Assembly (NCBI GenBank): GCA_048264105.1
Contig: JBLXDJ010000005.1
Span: 124,001-188,000 of the forward strand
DNA length: 64,000 nucleotides
Source: Oceanospirillum sp048264105
Lineage (GTDB): Bacteria > Pseudomonadota > Gammaproteobacteria > Pseudomonadales > Halomonadaceae
Direction: 5' to 3'
A model generated the notes under the pieces. The model ran no database searches. It was not told the origin of the DNA and saw nothing but the letters and a program-made list of their open reading frames with translations. The position numbers were made by a program, and so were the translations under genes. Numbering within the stretch: the first letter of the stretch is position 1; the number at the start of each line of letters is the position of its first letter. Positions 31,080 through 41,000 of this stretch are shown one piece after another.

Positions 31080-33614
31080 ATGGCCTCTGAAGGCACGCTA
31101 AACCGAAAAAATCGACTGGCTACCCGCTTTGCACTTTGGGTGGCGATGCTGACCGTTCTGGTGATTTCCGGGCTTGGGGTTTATTTCGATAACTTTCTGC
31201 GCTCCAGCTTTCTGGAGTCGACCCGTACCCGAATGGCTTATGGTTTTGAGCGCCTCAATTTTAATCTGTCTCAGATCGAATCAGGTTTGCAGGAGGGGGT
31301 AGCGTTTCTGCGTGTTGATGAGGCCGCTCTGGCGTCTATTAATCTGATTAATCTCTATGAAGACCGGGAACACTACAACAGCTTTCTGCTGGATGAAGAG
31401 AAGAAAAGTCTGGCGAAAGAGCTGCTAAATAAAGTGAAGCTCTCTTTCAATGATGACATCGTACTCTATGGCCGAAATATGGATGTGATCGCCTATGTGT
31501 CCCGGGGGGACAAGGGCTTCCATCTTAATATTGTCTCCTATAAAAATGAGCAACCTCTGTTGCTGCGTCGGTATGAGTCCGAAACTCAGTTCAAACCGGT
31601 GCCTTTCTCCCTGATGGAAGCTGATGGCATTGATTATCAGCACATCAATTATTACTCCGATGAAGCGGTTCGCACCGAAACTCAGCTGACTTTACACCGT
31701 TCGGATCAGAAGCTGGTGGTGAAATCTCATCTCAGGCTCTCTAATGGAACGACCGGTGCGCCCTCTGCGCATATCGAGATGTCCCGGCGGTTGGGAGAGG
31801 ATTACTTTCTGTCTCTGTCAGACGATATGAACCTGAGGATCGCACTCTCCGACCGGTCTCCATCCGGTCTTGATCATATTCCCGCTCTTAAAAGTGAGGC
31901 GGCGACCTTCAGTGTTCTTGAAGGGAAGGAGCATTATGTTGGCAGTATGTTTCTGGATACCCTCGACGGGCGGGTCTTCTTTAATGCCCGTATGGAACGG
32001 GATCAGCTGACAAAGGCTTTGGGCCAGAACCGGACGCATCTTTTTATTCTGTTACTGGTTGCCGTTATCTTTGCGCTTTTCTGGATTCGGTTTATCACGG
32101 TACGCAGTCTGCGTCGTCCGCTTCAGGCGTTGATGGCCCAGATTGGCAAAATCCAGAGACAGGACTATTCCCCGACCCGGGTTCGGCAAAGCCATGATGA
32201 GCTGCAGGAAATTTCCGAAAGTATTAACCAGCTTGCCAGTACCGTGCGGGAGCGTGAGTATTCGCTCAGGAAATCCCAGAAGGAGCTGGAATACCTGTCT
32301 GATCATGATGTACTGACCGGATTATCGAATCGTCGTTTCTGGTCGCGTTTTCTGGATCAGGCACTACAGAGGGCCGGTAAGCAGCAGGCATCCGCGGCCG
32401 TGCTCTTTATCGATCTGGATCAGTTCAAGCAGGTTAATGATATTCAGGGACATGATGTTGGTGACAAGCTTTTACAGGCGGTGGCCTATCGGCTGGAATC
32501 CTCATTGGCGGCTAATGAAACCCTCGCCCGAATTGGCGGCGATGAGTTCAATCTCCTGATTGAGGGGCTTCGGCAACCAAAGGATGCTGAAAGTGTTGCC
32601 CGACGCATTATTGGGTTGTTTGACCGTCCCTTTACGGTGGCTGAACAGCAGATCAATATTTCAGCCAGTATTGGCATAACCCTGTTTCCGGATGATGGTC
32701 GCGATAGTATCTCGCTGACCAAATACGCAGATCTGGCGATGTACAAGGCGAAGGAGAATGGCCGTAACAATTTCTGTTTCTTCTCGGAAGAGCTATCGGC
32801 AGAGATGTCCGACAGGGCTGAGCTGACGCTGGCTCTGAGACATGCCCTGAAAGATATGTCGGAGTTTGAGCTTTACTATCAACCCAAAGTGTCTGCTGAC
32901 AGCGGTAAAGTGGTTGCGGTAGAGGCGTTGATTCGCTGGCACCATCCGGAGATGGGCTTGGTATCACCCATGCGCTTTATTCCTCTGGCTGAAGAGTTGG
33001 GGCTGATCATCCCGTTGGGAGAATGGGTGCTGGAACAGGGTTGTCGCGATTATATGATGCTGGTTGATCAGGGTGTCTGTCTGGACCATATCAGTATTAA
33101 CGTATCCAGTGTTCAGCTGGATCATGACGCCTTCCCTTACGTCGTGGATCGTATCCTCAAAGAAACCGGCATCGCTCCCGATGTTCTGGAGCTTGAGATT
33201 ACTGAGAGCTATATCGCCCGGCGACCGGACGAAGCCCGAAAGCGTTTGCAGGACTTTCGTCAGCGGGGTGTTCGGTTAGCGATTGATGACTTTGGCACCG
33301 GCTATTCCGCCATGAGCACCTTGCAGAATCTGCCGGTCACCCGACTTAAGATCGATAAGTCATTTGTGGATGGCCTGCCTCATAATGATGATAGTGTTGC
33401 TCTGGCAAGGGCTATCGTGAGTCTGGCAAAAAACTTTAAGCTGGAACTGACCGCTGAAGGTGTCGAGAACGCCGATCAGCTTGCCTTTCTTTCAGCAGAA
33501 GCCTGTGATGAGATTCAGGGCTACTACTTTTCCCGCCCACTGCCCCTTGGCGAGTTTCTGGCATTTTGCCGTGATAACCGCCCGGAGGAGCTCATTGTTT
33601 TTTCCGGTGATTAG
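31080..33614 (+). CDS. Membrane GGDEF-EAL protein (bifunctional c-di-GMP enzyme)
   Basis: 844-aa inner-membrane signalling protein. TM1 near residues 15-35, a ~280-residue periplasmic sensor domain, TM2 (LFILLLVAVIFALFWIRFI), a HAMP-like linker, a GGDEF domain and an EAL domain. GGDEF is intact (ARIGGDEFNLL) but lacks an RxxD I-site. EAL is complete: EALIRW, NVSSVQL, EITES, DDFGTGYS, KIDKSFVD, EGVE and QGYYFSRP, so phosphodiesterase activity is expected. It is coupled to the binding-protein gene just upstream. Which activity wins when ligand is bound cannot be read here. Confidence 0.92.
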   Translation: MASEGTLNRKNRLATRFALWVAMLTVLVISGLGVYFDNFLRSSFLESTRTRMAYGFERLNFNLSQIESGLQEGVAFLRVDEAALASINLINLYEDREHYNSFLLDEEKKSLAKELLNKVKLSFNDDIVLYGRNMDVIAYVSRGDKGFHLNIVSYKNEQPLLLRRYESETQFKPVPFSLMEADGIDYQHINYYSDEAVRTETQLTLHRSDQKLVVKSHLRLSNGTTGAPSAHIEMSRRLGEDYFLSLSDDMNLRIALSDRSPSGLDHIPALKSEAATFSVLEGKEHYVGSMFLDTLDGRVFFNARMERDQLTKALGQNRTHLFILLLVAVIFALFWIRFITVRSLRRPLQALMAQIGKIQRQDYSPTRVRQSHDELQEISESINQLASTVREREYSLRKSQKELEYLSDHDVLTGLSNRRFWSRFLDQALQRAGKQQASAAVLFIDLDQFKQVNDIQGHDVGDKLLQAVAYRLESSLAANETLARIGGDEFNLLIEGLRQPKDAESVARRIIGLFDRPFTVAEQQINISASIGITLFPDDGRDSISLTKYADLAMYKAKENGRNNFCFFSEELSAEMSDRAELTLALRHALKDMSEFELYYQPKVSADSGKVVAVEALIRWHHPEMGLVSPMRFIPLAEELGLIIPLGEWVLEQGCRDYMMLVDQGVCLDHISINVSSVQLDHDAFPYVVDRILKETGIAPDVLELEITESYIARRPDEARKRLQDFRQRGVRLAIDDFGTGYSAMSTLQNLPVTRLKIDKSFVDGLPHNDDSVALARAIVSLAKNFKLELTAEGVENADQLAFLSAEACDEIQGYYFSRPLPLGEFLAFCRDNRPEELIVFSGD

Positions 33615-33982
33615 TCTGGGGTGCCCCCAATCAGATGACTTAGATCAAATTGTCGTATTTGGTCAGAATGGTCGTATTTCACTGGACACCTTGGTTTGTT
33701 ACATTCATTAACAAAATGCGTGAATGCACTTATACTTAAAATATATATTTCAAAAGAGGCAATTGATTGCCTCTTTTTTTCGCTAAGCCGGATGCTTTTA
33801 TAACATACTGTTTTTCAGGTGTTTTTTTAGCTGCTGACACTGTTTTTGTTGGCTTGCTAATTGCAGTGAACTTAAGGGCGGCAAGGTGTCTTATGTTTGT
33901 CTCTCACGGTCCGAATATGTCCCTGTCTTTCAGGTTTAGAGTGGTTTGAACTACGTTTGAAAAAACGTTTTGGGGTTAGTTA
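33615..33982. other. Intergenic region before the type I secretion set
   Basis: About 370 bp without a visible gene. It contains an intrinsic terminator (33752) 140 bp past the GGDEF-EAL stop. Beyond it is a T-rich stretch leading to the outer membrane protein gene, with an ACGTTT/AAACGT inverted repeat near 33954-33969. I could not assign a convincing promoter. Confidence 0.5.
33752..33780 (+). terminator. Intrinsic terminator
   Basis: Arms AAAAGAGGCAAT and ATTGCCTCTTTT with a 2-nt turn are followed by Ts. It ends the binding-protein/GGDEF-EAL transcript and isolates the downstream secretion genes. Confidence 0.88.
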
Positions 33983-36355
33983 GTGCTAGTACGTAACGTT
34001 TGGCTCATGATTTGTCTGTTGGTGGTGGCGGGATGCGCCTCCCATGATGAATTGAGTGATGACATTGTTGCAGTACCCGAGCTTGCGGATGATGTGTCCT
34101 CTGTGACCAATGACGCCCCGTTTACCAATAAGCAGCCTGCTATTCATGTCCCTGACGACGATGCTTTCAACCTTTGGTGGCGTTATACCGGCAACAAAGA
34201 GCTGGAGGTGCTGATCGACCGGGCATTAACGAACAGTCAGACCCTTCAGATTGCGGCTCAGCAGGTTGTTCAGGCCAGAGCTTTGGCAGTACAGGCTGGT
34301 GCATCGGGATCGCCGGTTGTCACTGCGCAAGCCAGTTATTCCGAAGACGCTCCGGCGGGCAGCGCAAATGTCCCGCGGGGATCTATGCCTCAATCCCAGG
34401 GCGGGTACGAAGCCGGTCTGGTGGGTCGTTACACTCTGGATCTGTGGGGACAGAATGAGTCTCTGGCCCAGTCGGCAGAGCTGAAGCTGAAACGTGCCAT
34501 TTTCCAGTATGACGCCCAACGTCTGGAGCTGATCTCCCAGTTAGCCAAGAGCTACTTTGAATACCTCTCTCTGAATGACCGTATTGCCAATACCCGTGAA
34601 ACAGAAGAAGCGCTGACCTCAATGCTGTTGGCGATGGAAGACAGGTACGACCAGGGGGATGCCACGGTTGTTGAGATGCAGATTCAGCGCTCGGCCATCT
34701 TCAGCTCCCGGGTGCGTTTACCCACCCTGTTAAAAGATCGTCAGCAACTTGAATTTTCTATCGCCCGTCTGGTGGGTGTGGCTCCGGGGCAGCTCAGGTT
34801 GTCTGAGAAGGGATTAGAAAGTGTCGCTATGCCGGATGCGGTTCGGGGCTTGTCGACAGCGTATCTGCTGCGGCGACCGGATATTCGGGCCATCGAGTCC
34901 GGCATGCTGGCAGCGGATGCTGACCTTGATGTGGCCCGGAAAGCGCTGCTTCCGGGCCTGACGCTGTCTGCAGGTATCAGTTCCAGCGTGCAGAATCCGG
35001 CAGACCTGTTTCAGCCCAATACACTGGTCTGGAACGCATTGGGCACGCTGAGTGCCACTGTTTTTGATGGTGGCGCTAAAGAGCAGAATATTAAGTTCGC
35101 CCAGGCGGTTCGTAATGAACTGGTCGAATCCTATGCCAATACGGTCTACAACGGCTTGTCTGCCGCCCGTACCGCCATTACTGAACTGGAATTCAGCGGT
35201 GAGCGTCTATCGATGCAGCAGGAGTCTGCTCAGGCTGCCAAGGTTGCTCAGGAGTTTGGTTTTGAATCTTACTCGGTGGGCGGCATCGACTTCCTGACTT
35301 ACCTTGACTCGATGCAGTCCTATCAGGAACGCATGGATGTTCTGCATCAGTTTGAACTCCAGTATTACAACGCCTTTGTGGATTTCTACGCGTCTCTGGG
35401 TGGGGGTATTCCTTATCGTTCTATCAGCGATAACAGCCCGGTTTTTGCAGCAGGTACTGACCGCTCCAGTGATGGTGTCACTATACTGCCGCCGGCCACG
35501 GTATCTACCCGGCGCTATGTGGTTGATGGCTGGATGGACTCGCCTGAGAACTTCACCTCCAGTCCCTGGCTGGTCAAGCTGATGGGGGTTTATGACCGCT
35601 TCGCCGTTGAAGCCCTGATCCGTGATATGCCCCGTCGCTACGAAACACTGGCTCCTGCTGAAGATATCCTGATTGAGCTGGTTGATGTCTATTACCGGAA
35701 TCCTGTCTCTGACACCTCCTGGTACAGCGTTAATTTTGCCGGATTTTTATCGGAAAAAGAGGCTCAGGACTGGTGTATTCAGTTAAGAACCCAGCAGCAA
35801 CGCTGCGTGGTTTATCAGCCGGATGAGAACTTTGATTATATCGCCCGATTTGATGTTGCCGCGGTTGAAAAGCGGGCTTATTACGCCGGTGACTCCCATC
35901 TGGCCCGACGCCATCGGGCTGAACAGCAAGCCCGGGTTGCCGATCAGCAACGCTTAAACGGCGTGAAGTACGGTCAGTTGTACTCGCTGATTAAGGTTGA
36001 ATCCGGTCATGCCTGGCTGATTGGTAACCGCTCTTATAAGGTTTGGCGTTTTCCTGTTGGTGCGGGTCTGGCCTATAAGGGCAAACTGAAAAGTGTTAAC
36101 AGAAGCCGGGCCATTATCAGTTTTGAAAACCGTGACTATCTGTTGCGCCCCCTGTATCAGGTTGAATCTGTTGAAACCGGTGCGGAGAAGCAGCTGTTTG
36201 CCCGTATGCGATGGGGCGGTAAGAGCGGCGAAGTTTATTACCACCGCATCGGGGAGCGTCTCTATGGTGGCGGTATCATCAGGTCGATCAATGCCAGGGA
36301 AGTTGTTGTCGACTGGAAGGGTGTGCGTGTATCGCTGCCTGTTGTGAACAGGTAA
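33983..36355 (+). CDS. TolC-like outer membrane lipoprotein with SPOR-like and PilP-like C-terminal extension
   Basis: 790-aa protein. A lipobox (VVAGC near residue 18) indicates a lipoprotein. Residues ~45-485 are an OEP/NodT-type efflux channel (WWRYTGNKELEVLIDRAL, YEAGLVGRYTLDLWGQN, YLLRRPDIRAIESGML). The rest is unusual: a SPOR-like segment around residues 579-620 (WYSVNFAGFLSEKEAQDWC) and two short beta repeats (about 698-725 GKLKSVNRSRAIISFENRDY and 762-789 GIIRSINAREVVVDWKG) that resemble PilP/GspC-type modules. Ordinary members end near residue 480. It starts at GTG. It should be the outer membrane channel for the exporter downstream. Confidence 0.82.
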   Translation: MLVRNVWLMICLLVVAGCASHDELSDDIVAVPELADDVSSVTNDAPFTNKQPAIHVPDDDAFNLWWRYTGNKELEVLIDRALTNSQTLQIAAQQVVQARALAVQAGASGSPVVTAQASYSEDAPAGSANVPRGSMPQSQGGYEAGLVGRYTLDLWGQNESLAQSAELKLKRAIFQYDAQRLELISQLAKSYFEYLSLNDRIANTRETEEALTSMLLAMEDRYDQGDATVVEMQIQRSAIFSSRVRLPTLLKDRQQLEFSIARLVGVAPGQLRLSEKGLESVAMPDAVRGLSTAYLLRRPDIRAIESGMLAADADLDVARKALLPGLTLSAGISSSVQNPADLFQPNTLVWNALGTLSATVFDGGAKEQNIKFAQAVRNELVESYANTVYNGLSAARTAITELEFSGERLSMQQESAQAAKVAQEFGFESYSVGGIDFLTYLDSMQSYQERMDVLHQFELQYYNAFVDFYASLGGGIPYRSISDNSPVFAAGTDRSSDGVTILPPATVSTRRYVVDGWMDSPENFTSSPWLVKLMGVYDRFAVEALIRDMPRRYETLAPAEDILIELVDVYYRNPVSDTSWYSVNFAGFLSEKEAQDWCIQLRTQQQRCVVYQPDENFDYIARFDVAAVEKRAYYAGDSHLARRHRAEQQARVADQQRLNGVKYGQLYSLIKVESGHAWLIGNRSYKVWRFPVGAGLAYKGKLKSVNRSRAIISFENRDYLLRPLYQVESVETGAEKQLFARMRWGGKSGEVYYHRIGERLYGGGIIRSINAREVVVDWKGVRVSLPVVNR

Positions 36356-36366
36356 GGATGATAACT

Positions 36367-38049
36367 ATGACCCGTGAAGCACCGCAGAACATCACTCCGA
36401 ACGAGAAGCGGCCTATTGCAGGACTGACCGCAAGGCAGCAGCAAATTCTGGAATTGATGCAGAAGGGCAAAGTTAACAAAGAAATTGCCCGTGATCTGGA
36501 TATCAGTCTTGGCACCGTCAAGCAGCATCTGGTGGCGATTTTTAAGAAGCTCAATGTTCAGAATCGCACCATGGCCGTTGCCCGGCTGGCTGAGTTTAAA
36601 GACCAGTCCGGCTTTAACGAGGCTTTCTCAAGAGAGACCCTTATTGCCAAGCGTCCGGCTATTGTTCTCAGTCTGAAGACCAATGGTCGTCTGCCCCGGG
36701 CTGCTCTGAAGCTATTTCACTCTCGTTTGGCGGAGGCTGCCTTTGACAGTCAGGCTCTGTTTATGAGCCGTGAACCCGGTGATGGCGATCTCATTTTCGG
36801 GCTGAAACGCTCCTCTGCTCAGGATATACGCACGGCACTTCTGGTGGCGGATCATCTGTATCATCTGATGCGTGATTTTGTTCGCGATGAGCTGTCTGAT
36901 GCCCGTGCGGATCAGGTGCTGACCGGCGTGCTGGTTGCGGGGTTGGTCACAGTCAGTCAGAACCGGTTTGGCGGCTGGTCCGGTGAAACCATTGGCAGTC
37001 ATGTACTGACCTGGGGGCATAGTCTTCGGGAAAGCACATCGGAAGGTTGTCTCTATTTCGACGAGCCGGTGAAAGCGGTAATGACCGCCTTTGATATCAC
37101 TTTGCCGGAGGGGATTCCCGATCAGTTACCTTTGACGGACGTCGGGCGTCTTAACGATTGGGATCATGAAGAGAGCTTCCCGCTGATCGGGCGTGAGCAG
37201 GAGTTGTCAGAGATCTCTGATCTGATCGCAGGTGAGTACCCGCTTCTGATCGTAGAAGGTGAGAACGGCATGGGCAAATCCCGCCTTTGCCGTGAGTCTG
37301 CCAGAATGGCTCTGGCTCAGGGGTTGTGTGTGCACTACATCAGAATTGTCAGTTCCGGCTTTTTTGACAGCGCACAACTGCACTTTGCAGAAGACTGGTC
37401 TGAAATGGTCTGCAATGCCGAAAACGGTGAAGAGTGTCTCATCATCCTGGATGATGCCCACCATCTTACTGCTGAGGGCAAAGCTGATATTACCCGGTAT
37501 ATGTCGCAGCTTCCGGCGGGTACCCGGGCGCTGATCTCCGGGCGTCAGCCTCAGAAATATGCGTTTGAAGATGAGCTTTTTAACCAGTGCCGGAAGATCC
37601 ATCTGCAGAAAATGGATCGTGGCGAAATAACTGAACTGATCTCTGATGATCAGCTTCAGCGGGTCAGTTCAGAGGAAGGTCGTGACGACATTGCTGAGCT
37701 TTCCCGTGGCATTCCGCTCTTTGCCAAAGAGCTGATGTTGCAGGACGGGGATGAAATCTCCCTAGCCCTGCTGATCACCGTTGCTTCAAGGATTGATAAA
37801 TTTAAGGTCGACTGGAAGCTGCTTTACTGTATCGCCAGCCATGACTCAGCCGTCAGTACCGAGCGTCTGGTCAGTCTGATGCAGGATGACCCAGCTTATA
37901 TACGGGCAGCCGCTGAGCGGGCAGAAACGTTGGGGCTTTTAAGTTATGAATCAGATCAGGCTGCTTTCAGGCACCCTCTGGTTCGCGATGTTGTGCGTTA
38001 TCTGTTTCAACCAACTACTAATGTCAATTCTGTAAGCGAATATCTATGA
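36367..38049 (+). CDS. LuxR-type regulator fused to a cyclase-like and an ATPase domain
   Basis: 560-aa regulator with an inverted layout. The LuxR helix-turn-helix is at the N-terminus (TARQQQILELMQKGKVNKEIARDL, then GTVKQHLVAIFKKLNVQNR). Residues ~90-260 look like a degenerate class III nucleotide cyclase fold (DGDLIFGLKRSSAQDI, VLVAGLVTVSQNRFGGWSGET). Then comes a STAND/AAA ATPase with Walker A GENGMGKS and Walker B CLIILDDAHH. LuxR-ATPase proteins usually carry the HTH at the C-terminus. I chose ATG 36367 (AAGGA, 8-base spacing). It overlaps the ABC gene by 4 bp, so it probably controls this secretion set. Confidence 0.8.
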   Translation: MTREAPQNITPNEKRPIAGLTARQQQILELMQKGKVNKEIARDLDISLGTVKQHLVAIFKKLNVQNRTMAVARLAEFKDQSGFNEAFSRETLIAKRPAIVLSLKTNGRLPRAALKLFHSRLAEAAFDSQALFMSREPGDGDLIFGLKRSSAQDIRTALLVADHLYHLMRDFVRDELSDARADQVLTGVLVAGLVTVSQNRFGGWSGETIGSHVLTWGHSLRESTSEGCLYFDEPVKAVMTAFDITLPEGIPDQLPLTDVGRLNDWDHEESFPLIGREQELSEISDLIAGEYPLLIVEGENGMGKSRLCRESARMALAQGLCVHYIRIVSSGFFDSAQLHFAEDWSEMVCNAENGEECLIILDDAHHLTAEGKADITRYMSQLPAGTRALISGRQPQKYAFEDELFNQCRKIHLQKMDRGEITELISDDQLQRVSSEEGRDDIAELSRGIPLFAKELMLQDGDEISLALLITVASRIDKFKVDWKLLYCIASHDSAVSTERLVSLMQDDPAYIRAAAERAETLGLLSYESDQAAFRHPLVRDVVRYLFQPTTNVNSVSEYL

Positions 38050-41000
38050 GTCAGCATCAAACTAAAACATCGGGCGGATCTGCAGATAAGCGCGATAGAA
38101 GGATTCTTCCGAAGATTAAGGTCAAAGGCATACGTTCATTGCGTAAGGTGCTGGGTACCCGTGATGTTCGTAAGCTGATTCCTGTTATCGTGCTGGCCTC
38201 CCTAGTCAGTAACCTGCTGGCGCTGGCATTACCGTTAGGCATGCTGCAGATTTTTGACCGGGTTCTGAAGAATCAGTCAGTTGATACCCTGATTGTGCTG
38301 ACCCTCGGCATCGTTCTGATGATGATTCTTGAAGAGGTGCTCAAGGGCGTCAACGAAACGGTCACCAACTGGCTGGGCGCACGTTTTAAGCACCGGGCCA
38401 GTATGCAGGTGCTGAATAAGTTCTTTCAGATTCCGATGCAACTGTTCAGCAAAGAGGAAGCTGGCGCTTACGCTGAGAAGATGCAGACGGTGTCTAAGGT
38501 CGCGGATGTTTATTCCGGTAGTGCGCTACTGATCCTGCTGGATCTGCCGTTTATCTTCATCTTTCTCGGGGTCATCTGGCTGATTGCCGGAGATCTTGTT
38601 TGGGTACCGGTCGCCCTGATGAGCCTGTTTGTCATCGTCGTGGTCTTTTTTGGTCGTTGGATGTACCAGCAGATCCTGAACCGGGATATCAATGATGAGC
38701 GTCGAATCAGCTTTCTGACCGAGGTGCTTACGGGTGTGCTGTCCGTTAAGACCATGTCGGTTGAAAGCATCATGCAGCGCCGCTATGAGCGACTGAAAGA
38801 GAATAGTGCCTTGCAGGGCGAGCGACTTTTCTTTGGCAGTACCTTCGCCAGTAATCTGGGCAGTGTGATGTCTCAGGGGATGATCGTGCTGGTGATCTTC
38901 TTTGGCGCCACGCTGGTCATTGATGGCAACATGACCGCCGGTGCTTTAGCCGCCTGTATGATGTTGTCGGTTCGCGCTCTGCAACCTCTCCGGAAAGGCC
39001 TGAGTACCTGGATGCGTTATCAGGCGTTTATCGCCGGTGACCGCCGTTTATCTGCCGTTTTGTCTATGCCGGGTCGCCATGAGCTGGGGCTGGCTCAGCT
39101 GGAAGAGATCCGCTATGGCCTGCGTCTTGATCATATCTGCTTAAATCAGGGGGGCGATGAGCAAAGCGGCGGTGCGGTATTTGATAACCTCTGTATGAAC
39201 CTTCCCCGTGGTCGTTATATTGCGATTCGCGGTGATAGTGGCAGCGGCAAGAGTACGCTTTTAGCCCTGATGAACGGCATAGAAACACCGGACTCGGGAG
39301 AGATTCTGGTCGATGGTGCCCCTATTACGGATTTTGTTTCTGAGTCTGTGCGACAAAAAATCGCCTTGTTGCCACAGGAAGGTACCGTTTTTGTCGGTTC
39401 CATTCTGGATAACCTGACGATGTTTGAGCCAAGCCGGGAGGCGCGGGCGCTGGAGATCTCAGAACAGATCGGGCTCGACCTGATCGTTGCCGGTATGAAG
39501 CAGGGTTATCAGACCCCTCTGGGTGAAAATGCCAGTGAGATTCTGCCGATGGGTGTCCGTCAGCTTATCGCCATCGTGCGGGCGCTGGCCTACAACCCGG
39601 ACATCATTCTGTTTGATGAAGCCAATAGTGCGCTCGACTTTGAAGGCGATAAGCGTCTGCGCCAGTTTCTGGAGTCCCGTAAGGGCGAGCTGACCATGGT
39701 GATCGTCGCTAACCGGCCTTCTATGGTTAAGCTGGCTGATGAGGTTTACCGGATTGAGGACGGTAAACTGGTTGCCGATGATGGTGAGTTCATTTTTAGC
39801 CGGTTTGATGTTGAAGATCAGGGCAGCGCGCGGCCAGAGGAAGACACATCGCTGGAGAACGTGATCGGTACCCGGGTTTTCAATGACTCAGACCTGTCCC
39901 GCTGTCTGCTGCCACTGCTACGCCATCTCGGTTGGAGCGGTAACTCCCGGGAATTTGCCCAGTCACTGCCTCATCTGGCAGACCATGTCGATATCTCCTA
40001 TTTCTTTGGTGCAATGGCCAACCTTGGCTTTAAAGCGCGTCACTACAGCCATAACTTTAAGCGTTTTGACCGCCGTTTGCTGCCTTGTCTTTTTATGCCG
40101 GACTCTTCACCGGCGGTGGCGATTCTGGAAGTGCTTTCTGATGGTGATTACCGGGTCTTTAACAGTAAGACGAACCAGGAAGAGATCTGGGAGAAACTGC
40201 CAAAAGGCCGAGGCGAAATCTATATCTTCAGCCCACTGGATTCTGAACAGGATCGGGGTAAGCGACCTTGGGTACGTGAGCTGTTCTGGAAATTCCGCAA
40301 GCACCTTTCCCTGGTGTTTGTTGTTACGTTGATCAGTACGGTACTGGCGATTGCACCATCGCTGTTTGTTCGGACCGTTTTCGATACCGTGCTGCCAACC
40401 GGCGATACTCAGATGGGTGTTTTTCTTCTGATGGGGGTTTTGCTGGCGATTACCCTTGGCTGGTTTTTGAATACCCTTCGTGGGCGGTTATTAGCCTACG
40501 TTGGCGGCCGTGTTGAATATGTACTCGGAAGCGCCATCTTTGAACGGGTCCTGCGCCTGCCCTCTTCATCTTTAAATGGGGTATCCGTCAGCCGTCAGAT
40601 CAGTCGCATTAAGAGTCTTGAACGTCTCAGAGACCTGTTTCTGGGGCCTTTGGTTCTGCTGGCTTTTGACCTGCCCGCCAGTGTGATTTTACTGGTTGCG
40701 ATTTTTCTGATTAATCCCTGGGCCGGCATGGTTCTGGTGGTGGCTATTATTGCCTTTTTCTGTCTTCTGTTTCTGACCCGTCCAATGGCAGACCGTTCTG
40801 CGGAGCGGTCATCAGAGGTATCCGGCAAGAAAACTGAGCTGATCGATGAGTCACTGGGCAAGATGCGGGGCCTGAGGGCTCTGGGTGCGCAAAGCATGTG
40901 GATGGGACGATTCCGTAATCTCAGCGGTACATCTGCTGCCGTAGGTTTCAAGGAGCAGCAGGCGCAACTGAAAATCTCCGCCTTTTCCCATCTGATCGGC

